A DNA stretch of 64,000 bases from Salipiger mucosus DSM 16094 (GCF_000442255.1 NZ_KE557285.1:60036-124035), one strand, 5' to 3'. Counted from the first letter of the stretch, positions 23,037 through 39,718 are shown. Notes: generated by a model not told the origin, from the sequence alone. A program made the numbers and translations.

Positions 23037-25412
23037 ATGATCCAGACCCCGCCCCTACGCGACTCCGTCCTGCGGCATCTGATCTATTCGATCGGCAAGG
23101 ACCCCGAACACGCCATCCTCGAGGACTGGCGCATGGCACTCAGCTATGCCGTCCGCGACCGCGTCGTCGACGCATGGTTCAAGGCCACCGCCCGCACCTA
23201 CGAGACCGGCGCGAAGCGCGTCTACTACCTGTCGATGGAATACCTCATCGGCCGCCTGCTCGAGGACGGCATCGTCAACCTCGAGCTGCTGGACGAGGCA
23301 CGCGCCGTCATGGACGAAATGGAGCGCGACCTCGGGCTGGTGCTCGCGGACGAGCCCGACGCGGCGCTCGGCAACGGCGGCCTCGGCCGTCTCGCCGCCT
23401 GCTTCATGGAAAGCCTCTCGACCGTCGGCTGCCCCGCGCACGGCTACGGCATCCGTTACGAGCACGGCCTCTTCCGTCAGCAGTTCGTGCAGGGCCGCCA
23501 GATCGAACACCCCGAGCTCTGGCTCAGCCAGCGCCACGCCTGGGAGTTCGAGCGCCCCGAGGTCCGTTACCGCATCGGCTTCGGCGGCCATGTCGACACC
23601 CGCGACGGCGTGACCCGCTGGCACCCCGCCGAAGAGGTCGAGGCCGAGGCCTTCGACACCCCCGTCGTCGGCTGGAAGGGCCGCTGGGCCAACACCCTGC
23701 GCCTCTGGTCGGGCCGCGCGATCCATCCTTTCGACCTCGACGCCTTCAACCACGGCGACTACACCCGCGCCGCGGCGCCGGAGGCGCTGGCGCGCACCAT
23801 CTCCCGCGTGCTCTATCCCGATGACACCACCCAGCAGGGCAAGGAGCTGCGCCTCAAGCAGGAGTTCTTCCTGACCCGCGCGGCGCTCTGCGACATCATC
23901 CGGCGCTTCGACAATCAGTTCAAGGACGTCCGGCAACTGCCTGAAAAGGTTGCGATCCAGCTCAACGACACCCACCCGGCCATCGCCGGGCCCGAGCTGG
24001 TGCGCATCCTGCACGACGAACGCCATGTTCCCTTCGAGGAGGCGATGGAGATCGCGCGCGGCTGCCTGAGCTACACCAACCACACCCTGCTGCCCGAGGC
24101 GCTGGAAAGCTGGGACGAGTCGCTCTTCGGCCAGCTCCTGCCGCGGCACATCCAGATCATCGACCGCATCGACGCCACCCATGCCGAGCAGAACCCCTCG
24201 CGCACCCAGTCGATGCGCTCCGACCACCAGGTCAAGATGGGTCAGCTCTCGTTCGCCATGGCGCACAAGGTCAACGGCGTCTCGGCTCTGCACACCGAGC
24301 TGATGAAGACCACCGTGTTCGAGGAACTGCACCACCTGCACCCGGACCGCATCGTCAACCAGACCAACGGCGTCACCCCGCGCCGCTGGCTGCTGGCCTG
24401 CAACCCGCGCCTGGCCGGCCTCATCACCGAGGCCATCGGCGAGGGCTGGGTCGATGACCTCGAACAGCTGGAAAAGCTCGAACCGCACGTGCAGGACGCC
24501 GCCTGGCTCGACCGCTACACCGCGGTCAAGCGCGACAACAAGGCCGAGCTGTCGAACTGGATGGCGCAGACCTACGACCTGCACGTCGACCCCGACATGC
24601 TCTTCGACGTGCAGATCAAGCGCATGCACGAGTACAAGCGCCAGCACCTCAACATCCTCGAGGCCATCGCCCACTGGCAGGAGATCCGCGAGCACCCCGA
24701 GCTGGACTGGACGCCGCGCCTCAAGATCTTCGGCGGCAAGGCGGCCCCGGGCTACTTCTTCGCCAAGGACATCATCCGGCTGATCAACGACGTGGCGGCG
24801 GTCATCAACAACGACCCCGTGACCAACAAGTATCTCAAGGTCGTCTTCCTGCCGAACTACAACGTCTCGCTGGCCGAGCGGCTGATTCCGGCCTCGGACC
24901 TGTCGGAACAGATCTCGACCGCCGGCAAGGAGGCCTCGGGCACGGGCAACATGAAGTTCGCCCTCAACGGCGCGCCCACGGTCGGCACGCTCGACGGTGC
25001 AAACGTCGAGATCCGCCAGCACGTCGGCGCCGAGAACTTCTTCCTCTTCGGCATGACCGCCGAGGAGGTCATGGAGCGGCGCGAGGTCGAGGACCACGCG
25101 AAGAAGGCGATCGAGGCCGATCCGCGCCTCGCCGCGGCGCTCGATCTCATCCACTCGGGCCGTTTCTCGCCCGGCGAGCCCGACCGCTACCACAACATCA
25201 CCGGCAACCTTCAGGGCGCCGACTACTTCCTCGTGTGCTCGGACTTCACCGACTACTGGCGCGCGCAGCGCGAGGTCGACAAGGCCTTCGCCGACACCCA
25301 GGGCTGGGCCCGCATGGCCGCGCTCAACACCGCGCGCTCGGGCTGGTTCTCGTCCGACCGCACGATCCGCGGCTACATGAGCGACATCTGGGGCGCCGGG
25401 AGCCTGCTCTGA
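23037..25412 (+). CDS. glgP: glycogen phosphorylase GlgP
   Basis: GlgP releases glucose-1-phosphate from glycogen ends. The 791-residue protein shows the GT35 landmarks YLSMEYLIGRLLEDGI, GNGGLGRLAACFMESL, NQTNGVTPRRWLL, IKRMHEYKRQHLN, and the pyridoxal-phosphate Lys in EASGTGNMKFALNGAPTVG. It is the first gene of a plus-strand glycogen operon, placed ahead of the biosynthetic genes. A 100-base gap after glk contains no clear terminator. Confidence 0.97.
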   Translation: MIQTPPLRDSVLRHLIYSIGKDPEHAILEDWRMALSYAVRDRVVDAWFKATARTYETGAKRVYYLSMEYLIGRLLEDGIVNLELLDEARAVMDEMERDLGLVLADEPDAALGNGGLGRLAACFMESLSTVGCPAHGYGIRYEHGLFRQQFVQGRQIEHPELWLSQRHAWEFERPEVRYRIGFGGHVDTRDGVTRWHPAEEVEAEAFDTPVVGWKGRWANTLRLWSGRAIHPFDLDAFNHGDYTRAAAPEALARTISRVLYPDDTTQQGKELRLKQEFFLTRAALCDIIRRFDNQFKDVRQLPEKVAIQLNDTHPAIAGPELVRILHDERHVPFEEAMEIARGCLSYTNHTLLPEALESWDESLFGQLLPRHIQIIDRIDATHAEQNPSRTQSMRSDHQVKMGQLSFAMAHKVNGVSALHTELMKTTVFEELHHLHPDRIVNQTNGVTPRRWLLACNPRLAGLITEAIGEGWVDDLEQLEKLEPHVQDAAWLDRYTAVKRDNKAELSNWMAQTYDLHVDPDMLFDVQIKRMHEYKRQHLNILEAIAHWQEIREHPELDWTPRLKIFGGKAAPGYFFAKDIIRLINDVAAVINNDPVTNKYLKVVFLPNYNVSLAERLIPASDLSEQISTAGKEASGTGNMKFALNGAPTVGTLDGANVEIRQHVGAENFFLFGMTAEEVMERREVEDHAKKAIEADPRLAAALDLIHSGRFSPGEPDRYHNITGNLQGADYFLVCSDFTDYWRAQREVDKAFADTQGWARMAALNTARSGWFSSDRTIRGYMSDIWGAGSLL

Positions 25413-25438
25413 CGCGCACCCTCGGCGGCAGCGCCTCT

Positions 25439-25460
25439 CCCTTCCCCTGCCGGGGGAGGG
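25439..25460. terminator. 9-bp hairpin between glgP and glgB
   Basis: CCCTTCCCC (25439-25447), loop TGCC, GGGGGAGGG (25452-25460), with one T-G pair. It is closely similar to the hairpin at 9256-9279 and lies 27 bases after glgP. It may lower readthrough or stabilise the glgP message rather than stop transcription fully. Confidence 0.5.
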
Positions 25461-25522
25461 TCGGGGTCCGGCATTTGAGCAGGATCATTGCGTGACGCGG
25501 CGCAAGGCTTACAATCACTTGC

Positions 25523-27709
25523 ATGACCGCCGCGCCCGAGACCCCCGCCTCCGAGTTCGCCCGCCTGTCGCGCGCCGAACATGATGATCCCTTCGCGGTC
25601 CTCGGGCCACAGGGACATGGCGATGCCCGCGTTGTCACGGCCTACGATCCCGGCGCCGCGCAACTCTCGGCCGTCACCGACGGGGCGCTCTACCCGCTCG
25701 AGCCGGTGCCCGGCGCCGAGGGCATCTTCCGCGGGTCCGTGCCCGGCGAGGGCGCCTATCACCTGCGCGGCGAGGCCGGCGAGGCCACCTGGGAGGTCGA
25801 GGACCCCTACCGCTTCGGTCCGGTGCTGGGCGAGATCGACGAGTATCTTCTCGGCGAGGGCAGCCACCAGCGCCTCTGGGAGGCGCTCGGCGCGCATGTC
25901 ATGGTCCACGAGGGCACGCCGGGCACCCACTTCGCGGTCTGGGCGCCCAATGCAAGGCGCGTCTCGGTCGTCGGCAACTTCAACTGGTGGGACGGGCGCC
26001 GCCACCCGATGCGCCGCCGCGGCGCCACCGGCGTCTGGGAGATCTTCCTGCCGGGCGTCGGCGAGGGCGCGCATTACCGCTACGAGATCCTCGGCCCCGA
26101 CGGACAGCTTCAGCCGCGCAAGGCCGATCCCGTGGGTTTCGGCTCCGAGCATCCGCCCGCCAATGCCTCGGTCGTGCGCGACATCCGCGGCTACGGCTGG
26201 TCGGACGATGCATGGATCGAGACCCGCGCCAGCCACCACGACCGCGCCGCGCCGATCTCGGTCTACGAGGTGCACCTGCCCTCCTGGCGGCGCAAGGAGA
26301 ACCGGCGGCCGATCTCCTACGTCGAGGCGGCCGAGGAACTGGTGAGCTACGTCAAGGACATGGGCTTCACCCACATCGAGCTCATGCCGATCAGCGAGTA
26401 TCCCTTCGACGGCTCCTGGGGCTACCAGCCCATCGGCCTCTTCGCGCCGACGATCCGCCACGGCACCCCGCACGAATTCCGCGATCTGGTGAATGCCGCG
26501 CACCGCGCGGGCCTCGGCGTGATCCTCGACTGGGTGCCCGGCCATTTCCCGACCGACGCGCACGGGCTCGGCCGCTTCGACGGCACCGCGCTCTATGAAC
26601 ATGCCGACCCGCGCGAGGGCTTCCACCACGACTGGAACACCCTGATCTACAACTACGGCCGCGCCGAGGTGGCCAACTACCTGACCGCCAATGCGCTCTA
26701 CTGGCTCGAGGAATTCCACGCCGACGGGCTGCGCGTGGATGCCGTGGCCTCGATGCTCTACCGCGACTATTCGCGCCGCGAGGGCGAATGGGTGCCCAAC
26801 AAGGACGGCGGCCGCGAGAACTACGAGGCGATCTCGGTCCTCCAGCGCACCAATACCGCCGCCTATGGCACCCATCCCGGCATCCTGACCATGGCCGAGG
26901 AAAGCACCTCCTGGCCCGGCGTCTCGCGCCCCGTCGATCAGGGCGGGCTCGGCTTCGGCTACAAGTGGAACATGGGCTGGATGAACGACACGCTGGAATA
27001 CATCCGGCGCGATCCCATCTACCGCGGCTATCACCACCACCAGATGACCTTCGGCCTGGTCTATGCCTTCTCCGAGAATTTCGTCCTGCCGATCAGCCAC
27101 GACGAGGTGGTGCACGGCAAGGGCTCGATGCTGGGCAAGATGCCCGGCGACGACTGGGAGCGGTTCGCGAACCTGCGCGCCTACTACGGTTTCATGTGGG
27201 GCCATCCGGGCAAGAAGCTGCTCTTCATGGGCCAGGAATTCGCCCAGGGGCACGAGTGGAACCACGACGCCGAGATCGACTGGAACTGCCTGTCGGACCC
27301 GCGCCACGAGGGCATGCGCCTGCTGGTGCGCGACCTGAACCACCTCTACCGCGACACGCCCGCGCTGCACGTCAAGGACTGCGACGAGGAGGGCTTCCAG
27401 TGGATCGGCGGCGGCGACTCGCGCAACTCGGTCTTTTCCTGGCTGCGCAAGGGAGGCCCGGGCGACCCCGAGGTCGCCGTCATCTGCAACTTCACCCCGG
27501 CCGAGCAGAACGGCTACCGCATCGGCCTGCCCGCCGCCGGCCGCTGGCGCGAGGCGCTCAACACCGACGCCGGGATCTACGGCGGCGGCAACCGGGGCAA
27601 CATGGGCGCCGTCGAGGCCGAGGCCATCGCCAGCCACGGCCTTCCCGCCAGCGCGGCGCTGACGCTGCCGCCGCTGTCGGCGATCTACCTGGTCCGCGAC
27701 ACCGCCTGA
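25523..27709 (+). CDS. glgB: 1,4-alpha-glucan branching enzyme GlgB
   Basis: GlgB creates alpha-1,6 branches in glycogen. The 728-residue GH13 protein has an N-terminal carbohydrate-binding module ([14 protein letters not shown], the GlgB landmark) and a second CBM48 ([20 protein letters not shown]). The catalytic barrel includes nucleophile Asp in [15 protein letters not shown], acid Glu in [13 protein letters not shown], and [19 protein letters not shown]. The start [12 protein letters not shown] lies 110 bases after glgP, beyond a hairpin. Confidence 0.97.
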   Translation: MTAAPETPASEFARLSRAEHDDPFAVLGPQGHGDARVVTAYDPGAAQLSAVTDGALYPLEPVPGAEGIFRGSVPGEGAYHLRGEAGEATWEVEDPYRFGPVLGEIDEYLLGEGSHQRLWEALGAHVMVHEGTPGTHFAVWAPNARRVSVVGNFNWWDGRRHPMRRRGATGVWEIFLPGVGEGAHYRYEILGPDGQLQPRKADPVGFGSEHPPANASVVRDIRGYGWSDDAWIETRASHHDRAAPISVYEVHLPSWRRKENRRPISYVEAAEELVSYVKDMGFTHIELMPISEYPFDGSWGYQPIGLFAPTIRHGTPHEFRDLVNAAHRAGLGVILDWVPGHFPTDAHGLGRFDGTALYEHADPREGFHHDWNTLIYNYGRAEVANYLTANALYWLEEFHADGLRVDAVASMLYRDYSRREGEWVPNKDGGRENYEAISVLQRTNTAAYGTHPGILTMAEESTSWPGVSRPVDQGGLGFGYKWNMGWMNDTLEYIRRDPIYRGYHHHQMTFGLVYAFSENFVLPISHDEVVHGKGSMLGKMPGDDWERFANLRAYYGFMWGHPGKKLLFMGQEFAQGHEWNHDAEIDWNCLSDPRHEGMRLLVRDLNHLYRDTPALHVKDCDEEGFQWIGGGDSRNSVFSWLRKGGPGDPEVAVICNFTPAEQNGYRIGLPAAGRWREALNTDAGIYGGGNRGNMGAVEAEAIASHGLPASAALTLPPLSAIYLVRDTA

Positions 27710-27782
27710 CACGGGTCGCCATGCACAAGCGCCCGGCCTCCGTCACGAGGGGCCGGGACACCGAGGGAGAGGAGAACGCGAA

Positions 27783-29051
27783 ATGCCACATCAGAGAGGT
27801 CAGCGGCTCGCCGCCCGAAGCATGGCCTTCATCCTTGCCGGGGGCCGCGGCTCGCGCCTGCATGAATTGACCGACACGCGGGTGAAGCCCGCGGTCTACT
27901 TCGGCGGAAAGGCCCGGATCATCGACTTCGCGTTGTCGAACGCGCTCAACTCGGGCATCCGCAAGATGGCGCTGGCCACGCAGTACAAGGCGCACAGCCT
28001 GATCCGCCACGTCCAGCGCGGCTGGAACTTCTTCCGCGCCGAGCGCAACGAATTCCTCGACATCCTGCCCGCCTCGCAGCGCTACGAGGAAAGCATGTGG
28101 TATCGCGGCACTGTCGATGCGGTGGCGCAGAACATCGACATCATCGACAGCTACGAGATCGACTACATCCTGATCCTCGCCGGCGACCACATCTACAAGA
28201 TGGACTACGAGGCGATGATCGCCCAGCACGTCGAGAGCGGCGCCGAGGTGACCGTGGGCTGCCTCACCGTGGACCGGGGCGAGGCCAGCGCCTTCGGCTG
28301 CATGGCGGTGGACGGCAAGGACCGCATCACCTCGTTCCTCGAAAAGCCCAAGGACCCGCCGGGCCTGCCGGACGATCCCGACAAGACGCTCGTGTCGATG
28401 GGCATTTACGTCTTCGACTGGAAATACCTGCGCGAACGGCTGATCGCCGATCTCGAGGACGACGGGTCGAGCCACGATTTCGGCCACGACATGATCCCCG
28501 ACATCGTGAAGACCGGCAAGGCGCAGGCGCACCGCTTCGAGGACAGCTGCGTGCGCCACGACCCCGCCGCGACCGCCTACTGGCGCGACGTGGGCACGAT
28601 CGACGCCTTCTGGAGGGCCAACATCGACCTCACCGACTTCACCCCGGACCTCGACCTCTGGGACCGCAACTGGCCGATCTGGACTCACGCCGAGCTGGTC
28701 CCGCCCGCCAAGTTCATCCACGACGAGGAAAAGCGCCGCGGCTCGGCCGTGAGCTCCATGATCGCCGGCGGCAGCATCGTCTCGGGCACCGAGATCCGGC
28801 AGTCGCTGCTCTTCACCATGTGCCACACCAATTCCTACTCGTCGCTCGACGGTGTCGTGGCGCTTCCCTATGTGCAGGTCGCGCGTCACGCGCGGCTGAA
28901 GAACTGCGTCATCAACCGCGGGGTCGAGATCCCCGAGGGCCTCGTCGTGGGCGAGGACCCGGAGGAGGACGCCAAGTGGTTCCGCGTGACCCCGGGCGGC
29001 GTCACGCTCATCACCCAGCGCATGCTCGACCGGAGGGGCGCCGAACGATGA
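27783..29051 (+). CDS. glgC: glucose-1-phosphate adenylyltransferase GlgC
   Basis: GlgC makes ADP-glucose, the committed step of glycogen synthesis, and is normally controlled by fructose-phosphate or pyruvate effectors in this group. The 422-residue protein carries [35 protein letters not shown], the substrate motif [10 protein letters not shown], and a left-handed helix C-terminal domain. A short GC hairpin (27732-27738 with 27751-27757) lies in the 73-base gap after glgB. Its stop overlaps the glgA start as ATGA. Confidence 0.97.
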   Translation: MPHQRGQRLAARSMAFILAGGRGSRLHELTDTRVKPAVYFGGKARIIDFALSNALNSGIRKMALATQYKAHSLIRHVQRGWNFFRAERNEFLDILPASQRYEESMWYRGTVDAVAQNIDIIDSYEIDYILILAGDHIYKMDYEAMIAQHVESGAEVTVGCLTVDRGEASAFGCMAVDGKDRITSFLEKPKDPPGLPDDPDKTLVSMGIYVFDWKYLRERLIADLEDDGSSHDFGHDMIPDIVKTGKAQAHRFEDSCVRHDPAATAYWRDVGTIDAFWRANIDLTDFTPDLDLWDRNWPIWTHAELVPPAKFIHDEEKRRGSAVSSMIAGGSIVSGTEIRQSLLFTMCHTNSYSSLDGVVALPYVQVARHARLKNCVINRGVEIPEGLVVGEDPEEDAKWFRVTPGGVTLITQRMLDRRGAER

Positions 29052-30456
29052 CACGGGTGCTCTCGGTCGCCTCCGAATGCGTGCCGCTGGTCAAGACCGG
29101 CGGCCTCGCCGACGTGGTGGGCGCCCTGCCCCACGCACTCGTCGGGGCGGGCGTCGACATGCGCGTGCTGATCCCGGGCTACCCGGCGGTGATGGACGCG
29201 CTGAAACGGGCCAAGGCGGTCAAGACCTTCGCAGACCACTTCGGCGGCCCGGCCCGCGTGCTGCGCGGCAAGCTGGGCGAGGCGGTGCTCTACGTGCTCG
29301 ACGCGCCGCATCTCTACGACCGGCCCGGCGGGATCTACGGCGACGCCGAGGGCCGCGACTGGCCCGACAACCCCGAACGCTTCGCCGCGCTCTCGAGCGT
29401 GGCGGCCCTGATCGGCGCCGAGGGGATCGAGGGCTGGAGCCCGCAGATCCTGCATTGCCACGACTGGCAGGCAGGCCTCGCCCCGCTCTACCTGCGCGCG
29501 CTCGGCGCGGGCGACCGGGTGGCCTCGCTCATGACGATCCACAACATCGCCTTCCAGGGCATGACCCCGCCCGACCGCATCGCCTCGCTCGGGCTGCCGC
29601 CGGAAGGCTTCACCCAGGACGGCTACGAGTTCTGGGACCAGGTCAGCGCCCTCAAGGCGGGCCTGTCCTATGCCGACCGGATCTCGACCGTCTCGCCCAC
29701 CTACGCGGGCGAGCTGATGACGCCCGAGTTCGGCATGGGTCTCGACGGGCTCCTGCGCGCGCGGCAGGCGGATCTGACCGGCATCCTCAACGGCATCGAC
29801 CTCGACCTCTGGACCCCGCCCTACAAGTCCCCGCGCGGCAAGGCGAAATACCGCGCGGCCCTGCGCGAGGAGTTCGGCCTGCCCGACTGGCCCGGCCCGC
29901 TCTGCGTCATGGTCACCCGCATGACCGAGCAGAAGGGTCTCGACGTGCTGCTGCAGGCGCTGCCTGCGCTGCTTGACCGCGGCGGGCAGCTGGTGCTGCT
30001 GGGCACCGGCGCGCGCGCCTTCGAGGAGGCCTTCCGCGCCTATGCCCGTGACCACGCGGGCGTGGCCGTGACCATCGGCTACGACGAGCAGCTCGCGCGG
30101 CGCATGATCGCGGGCGGCGACGCCATCCTCGTGCCCTCGCGATTCGAGCCCTGCGGCCTCACCCAGCTCTACGGACTGCGCTACGGCACCATCCCGCTGG
30201 TGGCGCGCACGGGCGGCCTTGCCGACACGGTGATCGACGCATCGCCCGCCGGAGTGGCAGCAGGCGCGGCGACCGGCGTGCAATTCCACCCCGTGACCGC
30301 GCAGGCCCTTGCGCAGGCCCTCATGAAACTGGTCAAACTCCATCAGGAGCCCGACACCTGGTCGCGCATGATGCGCAACGCGATGGCGGCCAAGGTGGGA
30401 TGGGACCAGTCCGCCGCCGCCTACGCGGCCCTGTACGAAGAAATGGTCAAGACCGA

Positions 30457-30460
<4 letters not shown>
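29048..30460 (+). CDS. glgA: glycogen synthase GlgA
   Basis: GlgA extends alpha-1,4-glucan chains from ADP-glucose. The start ATG 29048 ([20 protein letters not shown]) overlaps the glgC stop and places the ADP-glucose-binding [13 protein letters not shown] at residue 16, as in other GT5 enzymes. The C-terminal Rossmann domain has [16 protein letters not shown] and [12 protein letters not shown]. Length is 470 residues. The frame is open far upstream inside glgC, but those codons are a shadow. Confidence 0.97.
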
Positions 30461-36019
<5,559 letters not shown>

Positions 36020-36029
36020 GGGGTCCTTC

Positions 36030-36908
36030 ATGTACGTTCTCCGCGCCATCGGGCTGATGGTGCTCGGCATGGCGTTGCTGGCCGCCAGCGACGCCTTCAT
36101 CAAGCTGTCCAGCCAGCACGCCCCCACGGGACAGATCATGATGTCCATCGGCGCGGGGGGCGCGGGGCTGCTGCTCGTGCTCGCCCGCCTGCGCCGGATG
36201 CCGATCCGGGCCGCCGATGCGCTGCACCGCATGGTGCTGCTGCGCAATGCGCTCGAGATGGTGGGCGGCCTCGGCATGATCATCGGCCTCTCGAAGATCC
36301 CGCTGTCGGTCATGGCCGCGATCATGCAGACCGCGCCGCTGGTCGTGACCATGGGCGCGGCGCTCTTCCTCGGCGAAGAGGTCGGCTGGCGCCGCTGGAG
36401 CGCCATCGCCGTGGGACTTGTCGGCATGCTCATGGTGATCCGGCCCTTCGGCGCGGCCTTCACCGGGTGGGAGATCTTCGCCGTGGTGGGCGTCACCGGC
36501 CTCGCCGCGCGCGACCTGATCACGCGACTCGCGCCGGCGCATGTGCCCTCGGTGGTGATCTCGGCCTGGGGGTTCGCGTCGATCATCCCCGTGGGACTGG
36601 CGCTCCTGCTGGTCACCGCGCAGACGCCCGTCGCGACACCTCTCGCCACCACCTTCATCATTGGCGCCATCGCCGTGACCACGGCGGGCTACGTCTGCGT
36701 GACCACGGCCATGCGGATCGCGCCGGCCTCGGCCGTCTCGCCGTTCCGCTACTCGCGGCTGGTCTTCACGACCGCGCTGGGGATGCTGGTCTTCGCAGAG
36801 CGCCCGGACGGCTGGACCCTCGCGGGGGCCGCGCTGATCCTCGGCGCCGGGCTCTATTCCTTCCTGCGCGAGCGGCGCCTCGCGCGCTCGGCTGCCATCG
36901 CGCTCTAG
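36030..36908 (+). CDS. DMT/EamA-family membrane transporter
   Basis: The 292-residue protein has about ten hydrophobic helices in two EamA repeats, beginning VLRAIGLMVLGMALLAASDAF. The second repeat includes GYVCVTTAMRIAPASAVSPF followed by FTTALGMLVFAERPDGWTL. Members export metabolites, often amino acids or nucleobases; no substrate can be assigned. It starts 10 bases after pgm and may be read through from the glycogen operon. It ends in a 3-base tail-to-tail overlap with sufE (36906-36907 shared in both stop codons). Confidence 0.88.
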   Translation: MYVLRAIGLMVLGMALLAASDAFIKLSSQHAPTGQIMMSIGAGGAGLLLVLARLRRMPIRAADALHRMVLLRNALEMVGGLGMIIGLSKIPLSVMAAIMQTAPLVVTMGAALFLGEEVGWRRWSAIAVGLVGMLMVIRPFGAAFTGWEIFAVVGVTGLAARDLITRLAPAHVPSVVISAWGFASIIPVGLALLLVTAQTPVATPLATTFIIGAIAVTTAGYVCVTTAMRIAPASAVSPFRYSRLVFTTALGMLVFAERPDGWTLAGAALILGAGLYSFLRERRLARSAAIAL

Positions 36909-37315
36909 GCGGCCGCCGAGGCGTTTTCGCGGATCCGCTCGACCATGGCGCGCAGCCCGTTCGAGCGCTGCGCCGACAGGTGGTCGTTCAGCCCCAGCCG
37001 GCCCAGCTCGCCGCGCGCATCGACGCCCGGCACCTCCTTGACCGGCAGCCCGTCGTAGAGCCGCCGCAGCACCGCGATCAGGCCGCGCACGATCATCGCG
37101 TCGCTGTCGCCCTCGAAGTGAAAGACCCCGTGCTCGGGCTGGGAATGCAGCCAGACCTGGCTGGCGCAGCCCTCGACCTTCGTGGCGGGGACCTTGAGCG
37201 CGTCGGGCAACGGCTCCATCGCCTTGCCCATCTCGATCACCATGCGGTAGCGGTCTTCCCAGTCCTCGAGAAACTCGAAGTCCTCGACCACCTCTTCGAA
37301 TGCCGGCTGTGCCAT
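36905..37315 (-). CDS. sufE: SufE-family cysteine desulfurase activator
   Basis: SufE accepts sulfur from SufS during Fe-S cluster assembly. The 136-residue product has the active Cys50 in KVEGCASQVWL and the conserved helix and strand pattern FEFLEDWEDRYRMVIEMGK, MIVRGLIAVLRRLYDG, and LGRLGLNDHLSAQRSNGLRAM. It is a stand-alone copy with no suf operon in view. Sulfur transfer by SufE could also serve other sulfur-using enzymes, but no direct link is visible. Confidence 0.94.
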   Translation of the reverse strand: MAQPAFEEVVEDFEFLEDWEDRYRMVIEMGKAMEPLPDALKVPATKVEGCASQVWLHSQPEHGVFHFEGDSDAMIVRGLIAVLRRLYDGLPVKEVPGVDARGELGRLGLNDHLSAQRSNGLRAMVERIRENASAAA

Positions 37316-37531
37316 GCGACCTCCGTTCGTGCTGGGACAGAGCTAGGCGGCGCAGCGGCAAAGGTCCAGCCCCGGCACCGCCTTCGTCTGCAGATATTCG
37401 ACGCGCCACCCGCAGGGCCGCCCCTCGCGGCCGCACCGACGCCCCGCCACGCCTGCGCCGACAGACATTCCTTTTCAAGGCGGCGCCGATGCGCTAACCC
37501 GTTTGTCAAACAGGCAGAGGGCGCGTTCGGC

Positions 37532-38044
37532 ATGTCGAGATCACTTTCAGTCCTGCTCGTGGCGGCGCTGGTCCTGGGGGGCTGCGCGACGGTCCGCGAG
37601 TCGCGCGTGAATCCGTTCAACTGGTTCGGCCGGGGCGAGCCGGTGGCCAATACCTCGACCGAGGCCGGGACCGCCAACCCCCTGATCCCCAAGCGCCGCT
37701 CGGTGAGCTTCTTCCAGTCCCGCGACGAGGCCTCCGCGGGCCGTCCCGTGGGCCAGATTGCCGAACTGCTGATCGAACGCCGCCCCGGCGGCGCGGTGAT
37801 CCGCGCCTCGGGCGTGGCCGACCGGCTGGGCCCCTTCGACGTGCGACTGGTCAAGGACGAGGCGCAGAGCACCCCGGACACGCTGGTCTACGACATGCGC
37901 GCGCTGCAGCAGCCCGGGCCGCGCAACACGAACGAGTGGTCGCGCACCGTCACCGCGGCGGTCTGGCTGACCGACCAGGAACTCTTCGGTGTGCAGACGA
38001 TCCGCGTCACCGGCCAGCGCAACGCGCTCGCCTCGCGGCGCTAG
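37532..38044 (+). CDS. lipoprotein of unknown function
   Basis: From ATG 37532 the 170-residue product starts MSRSLSVLLVAALVLGGCAT, a lipoprotein signal with lipobox LGGC (Cys18). The mature part includes RESRVNPFNWFGRGEP, a segment I recognise as a recurring feature of Rhodobacteraceae lipoproteins. It then has a beta-rich domain (IAELLIERRPGGAVIRASG; WSRTVTAAVWLTDQELFGV). No known function. It is convergent with rnd, with a hairpin between them. Confidence 0.78.
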   Translation: MSRSLSVLLVAALVLGGCATVRESRVNPFNWFGRGEPVANTSTEAGTANPLIPKRRSVSFFQSRDEASAGRPVGQIAELLIERRPGGAVIRASGVADRLGPFDVRLVKDEAQSTPDTLVYDMRALQQPGPRNTNEWSRTVTAAVWLTDQELFGVQTIRVTGQRNALASRR

Positions 38045-38052
38045 GCACGCAG

Positions 38053-38073
38053 GCGGGGCCATTGAGGCCCCGC
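38053..38073. terminator. bidirectional hairpin between the lipoprotein gene and rnd
   Basis: GCGGGGCC (38053-38060), loop ATTGA, GGCCCCGC (38066-38073): a perfect 8-bp stem in the 36-base gap between two convergent stops. No T-run follows. Confidence 0.6.
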
Positions 38074-38080
38074 GCCCGCC

Positions 38081-39238
38081 TTACAGCTCGATCACCTTGA
38101 CGTTGCGACCCTTGGCCGCCAGCGCGATCTCGCCCTCGCAGAGACGCAGCGCGTCCGCGCCGAAGACCTCGCGCCGCCAGCCGGTCAGCGCCTTCACGTC
38201 GCGCATCCCCGCCGCGATGGCATCGAGGTCCGCCGCCGGCGCGATGAGCCGCGACGCCACGCCCGAGCTTTCGGTCTTGGCCTTGAGCAGCACGCGCAGC
38301 AGGTCCGCCAGCGCCGGGTTCACCTGCAGCTGATCGCGCGAGGTGTCTGGCTTCGGCAGCTTGTCCTTCGGGCACTCCATGCCCGCCTTGACCGCCGCGA
38401 GGATGCCCTCGGCGATGGCGCCCTTGCGCGCCTCGCGCAGCAGCAGGCGCGAGCGGCCGAGATCCTCCATCGTCGCGGGCTTGGTCGAGGCCAGCTCGGT
38501 CAGCGCGTCGTCCTTGAAGACGCGGTTGCGCGGGATGTTGCGGTCCTGCGCATGTGCCTCGCGGAAGGCGGCCAGCTCGCGCACCAAGGCCAGGAACTTG
38601 GGGCTCGTCGAACGCGTCTTGACCCGCAGCCAGGCCTCTTCGGGGCGCGTGACGTAGGTCTCGGGATCGGTCAGCACCGCGATCTCCTCGGCCACCCAGC
38701 GGTCGCGCCCGGTCCGCGCGAGCTCCGCCGCGAGATGCTCGTAGATCACCCGCAGGTGCGTGACGTCTGCCAGCGCGTATTTCTTCTGCGCGTCGGTCAG
38801 CGGGCGCCGCGACCAGTCGGTGAAACGCGACGACTTGTCGAGCGAGGCCTTGGCGATGCGCTTGACCAGCGTCTCGTAGCCCACCTGCTCGCCGAAGCCG
38901 CAGACCATCGCCGCGACCTGCGTGTCGAAGAGCGGCTCGGGGATCACGCCGTGGTCGATGTAGAAGATCTCGAGGTCCTGCCGCGCGGCGTGGAAGACCT
39001 TGACCACGTCGGGGTTCCGGAAGAGCTCCATCAGGGGATCGAGCGACAGGTCCCCGGCCAGCGGATCGACCAGCACGGCCGTGTCGTCGTCCGTGCCAGG
39101 CAGGGCAAGCTGCACGAGGCAGAGCTTGGAATAATAGGTCCGTTCCCGCAGGAACTCGGTATCCACGGTGACATAGGGCGCTTCCGCCGCCGCCGCGCAG
39201 AACGCGGCCAGGTCGTCCGTCGTGGTGATCGTCTTCAT
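38081..39238 (-). CDS. rnd: ribonuclease D
   Basis: RNase D trims 3' ends of tRNA precursors and other structured RNAs. The 385-residue protein has the DEDD exonuclease signatures VDTEFLRERTYY, HAARQDLEIFYI and YALADVTHLRVIYEHL (DEDDy type), followed by HRDC helices from KFLALVRELAAFREAHAQ. The start MKTITTTDDLAAF at 39238 is chosen on homology; the longer frame adds 25 residues of arginine-rich, unconserved sequence. The 268 bases to the next gene hold no recognised feature apart from A/T-rich stretches near 39390-39412. Confidence 0.93.
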   Translation of the reverse strand: MKTITTTDDLAAFCAAAAEAPYVTVDTEFLRERTYYSKLCLVQLALPGTDDDTAVLVDPLAGDLSLDPLMELFRNPDVVKVFHAARQDLEIFYIDHGVIPEPLFDTQVAAMVCGFGEQVGYETLVKRIAKASLDKSSRFTDWSRRPLTDAQKKYALADVTHLRVIYEHLAAELARTGRDRWVAEEIAVLTDPETYVTRPEEAWLRVKTRSTSPKFLALVRELAAFREAHAQDRNIPRNRVFKDDALTELASTKPATMEDLGRSRLLLREARKGAIAEGILAAVKAGMECPKDKLPKPDTSRDQLQVNPALADLLRVLLKAKTESSGVASRLIAPAADLDAIAAGMRDVKALTGWRREVFGADALRLCEGEIALAAKGRNVKVIEL

Positions 39239-39505
39239 TCGTGCCCCGGCTGGAAAAAATGTCTGATAGGACCTCCTACACCTGATGCCGGGATTGTGCA
39301 AAGCACGCTGCACGCAGGCCGCCCCCGGGACCTCAGGCGCACGCCATCCTTGACGGAGCGCTCAGAATAGCGTCCCATCGCAGGATTACCGGTCGTTTTT
39401 CGTTCATTTTTCTGCAGCGCAGCATTCGAGCGCGGACATTTGCAGGGTTTGTTGACCTGCCTCGCCTAGGGTGCCCCGCATGATTGTGCATCACAGGGGA
39501 TTGCC

Positions 39506-39709
39506 ATGATCGAACTTCTTTTCGTCACCTGCCTTTCCGCCGCGCCGGACCAATGCCGGGAACGCAGCCTGATCTACACCGACATCACGCCCATGACCTG
39601 CATGATGGGCGCCCAGCCCGAGCTCGCGAAATGGAGCCAGTCGAACCCGAAGTACGAGGTGCGCGGCTGGAAGTGCCGCGCCCTGCGCCGGGACGAGCTG
39701 GAACTCTGA
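39506..39709 (+). CDS. 67-residue conserved hypothetical protein
   Basis: The product MIELLFVTCLSAAPDQCRER... is 67 residues, with four cysteines (Cys9, Cys17, Cys32 and Cys56), a C-terminal RGWKCRALRRDELEL, and no strong signal or transmembrane helix. CAGGGGATTGCC precedes the ATG. I recall short proteins of this kind with the same Cys pattern in Rhodobacteraceae but no function. It ends 9 bases before the stop of the convergent exported-protein gene. Confidence 0.6.
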   Translation: MIELLFVTCLSAAPDQCRERSLIYTDITPMTCMMGAQPELAKWSQSNPKYEVRGWKCRALRRDELEL

Positions 39710-39718
39710 GCCCCGGCG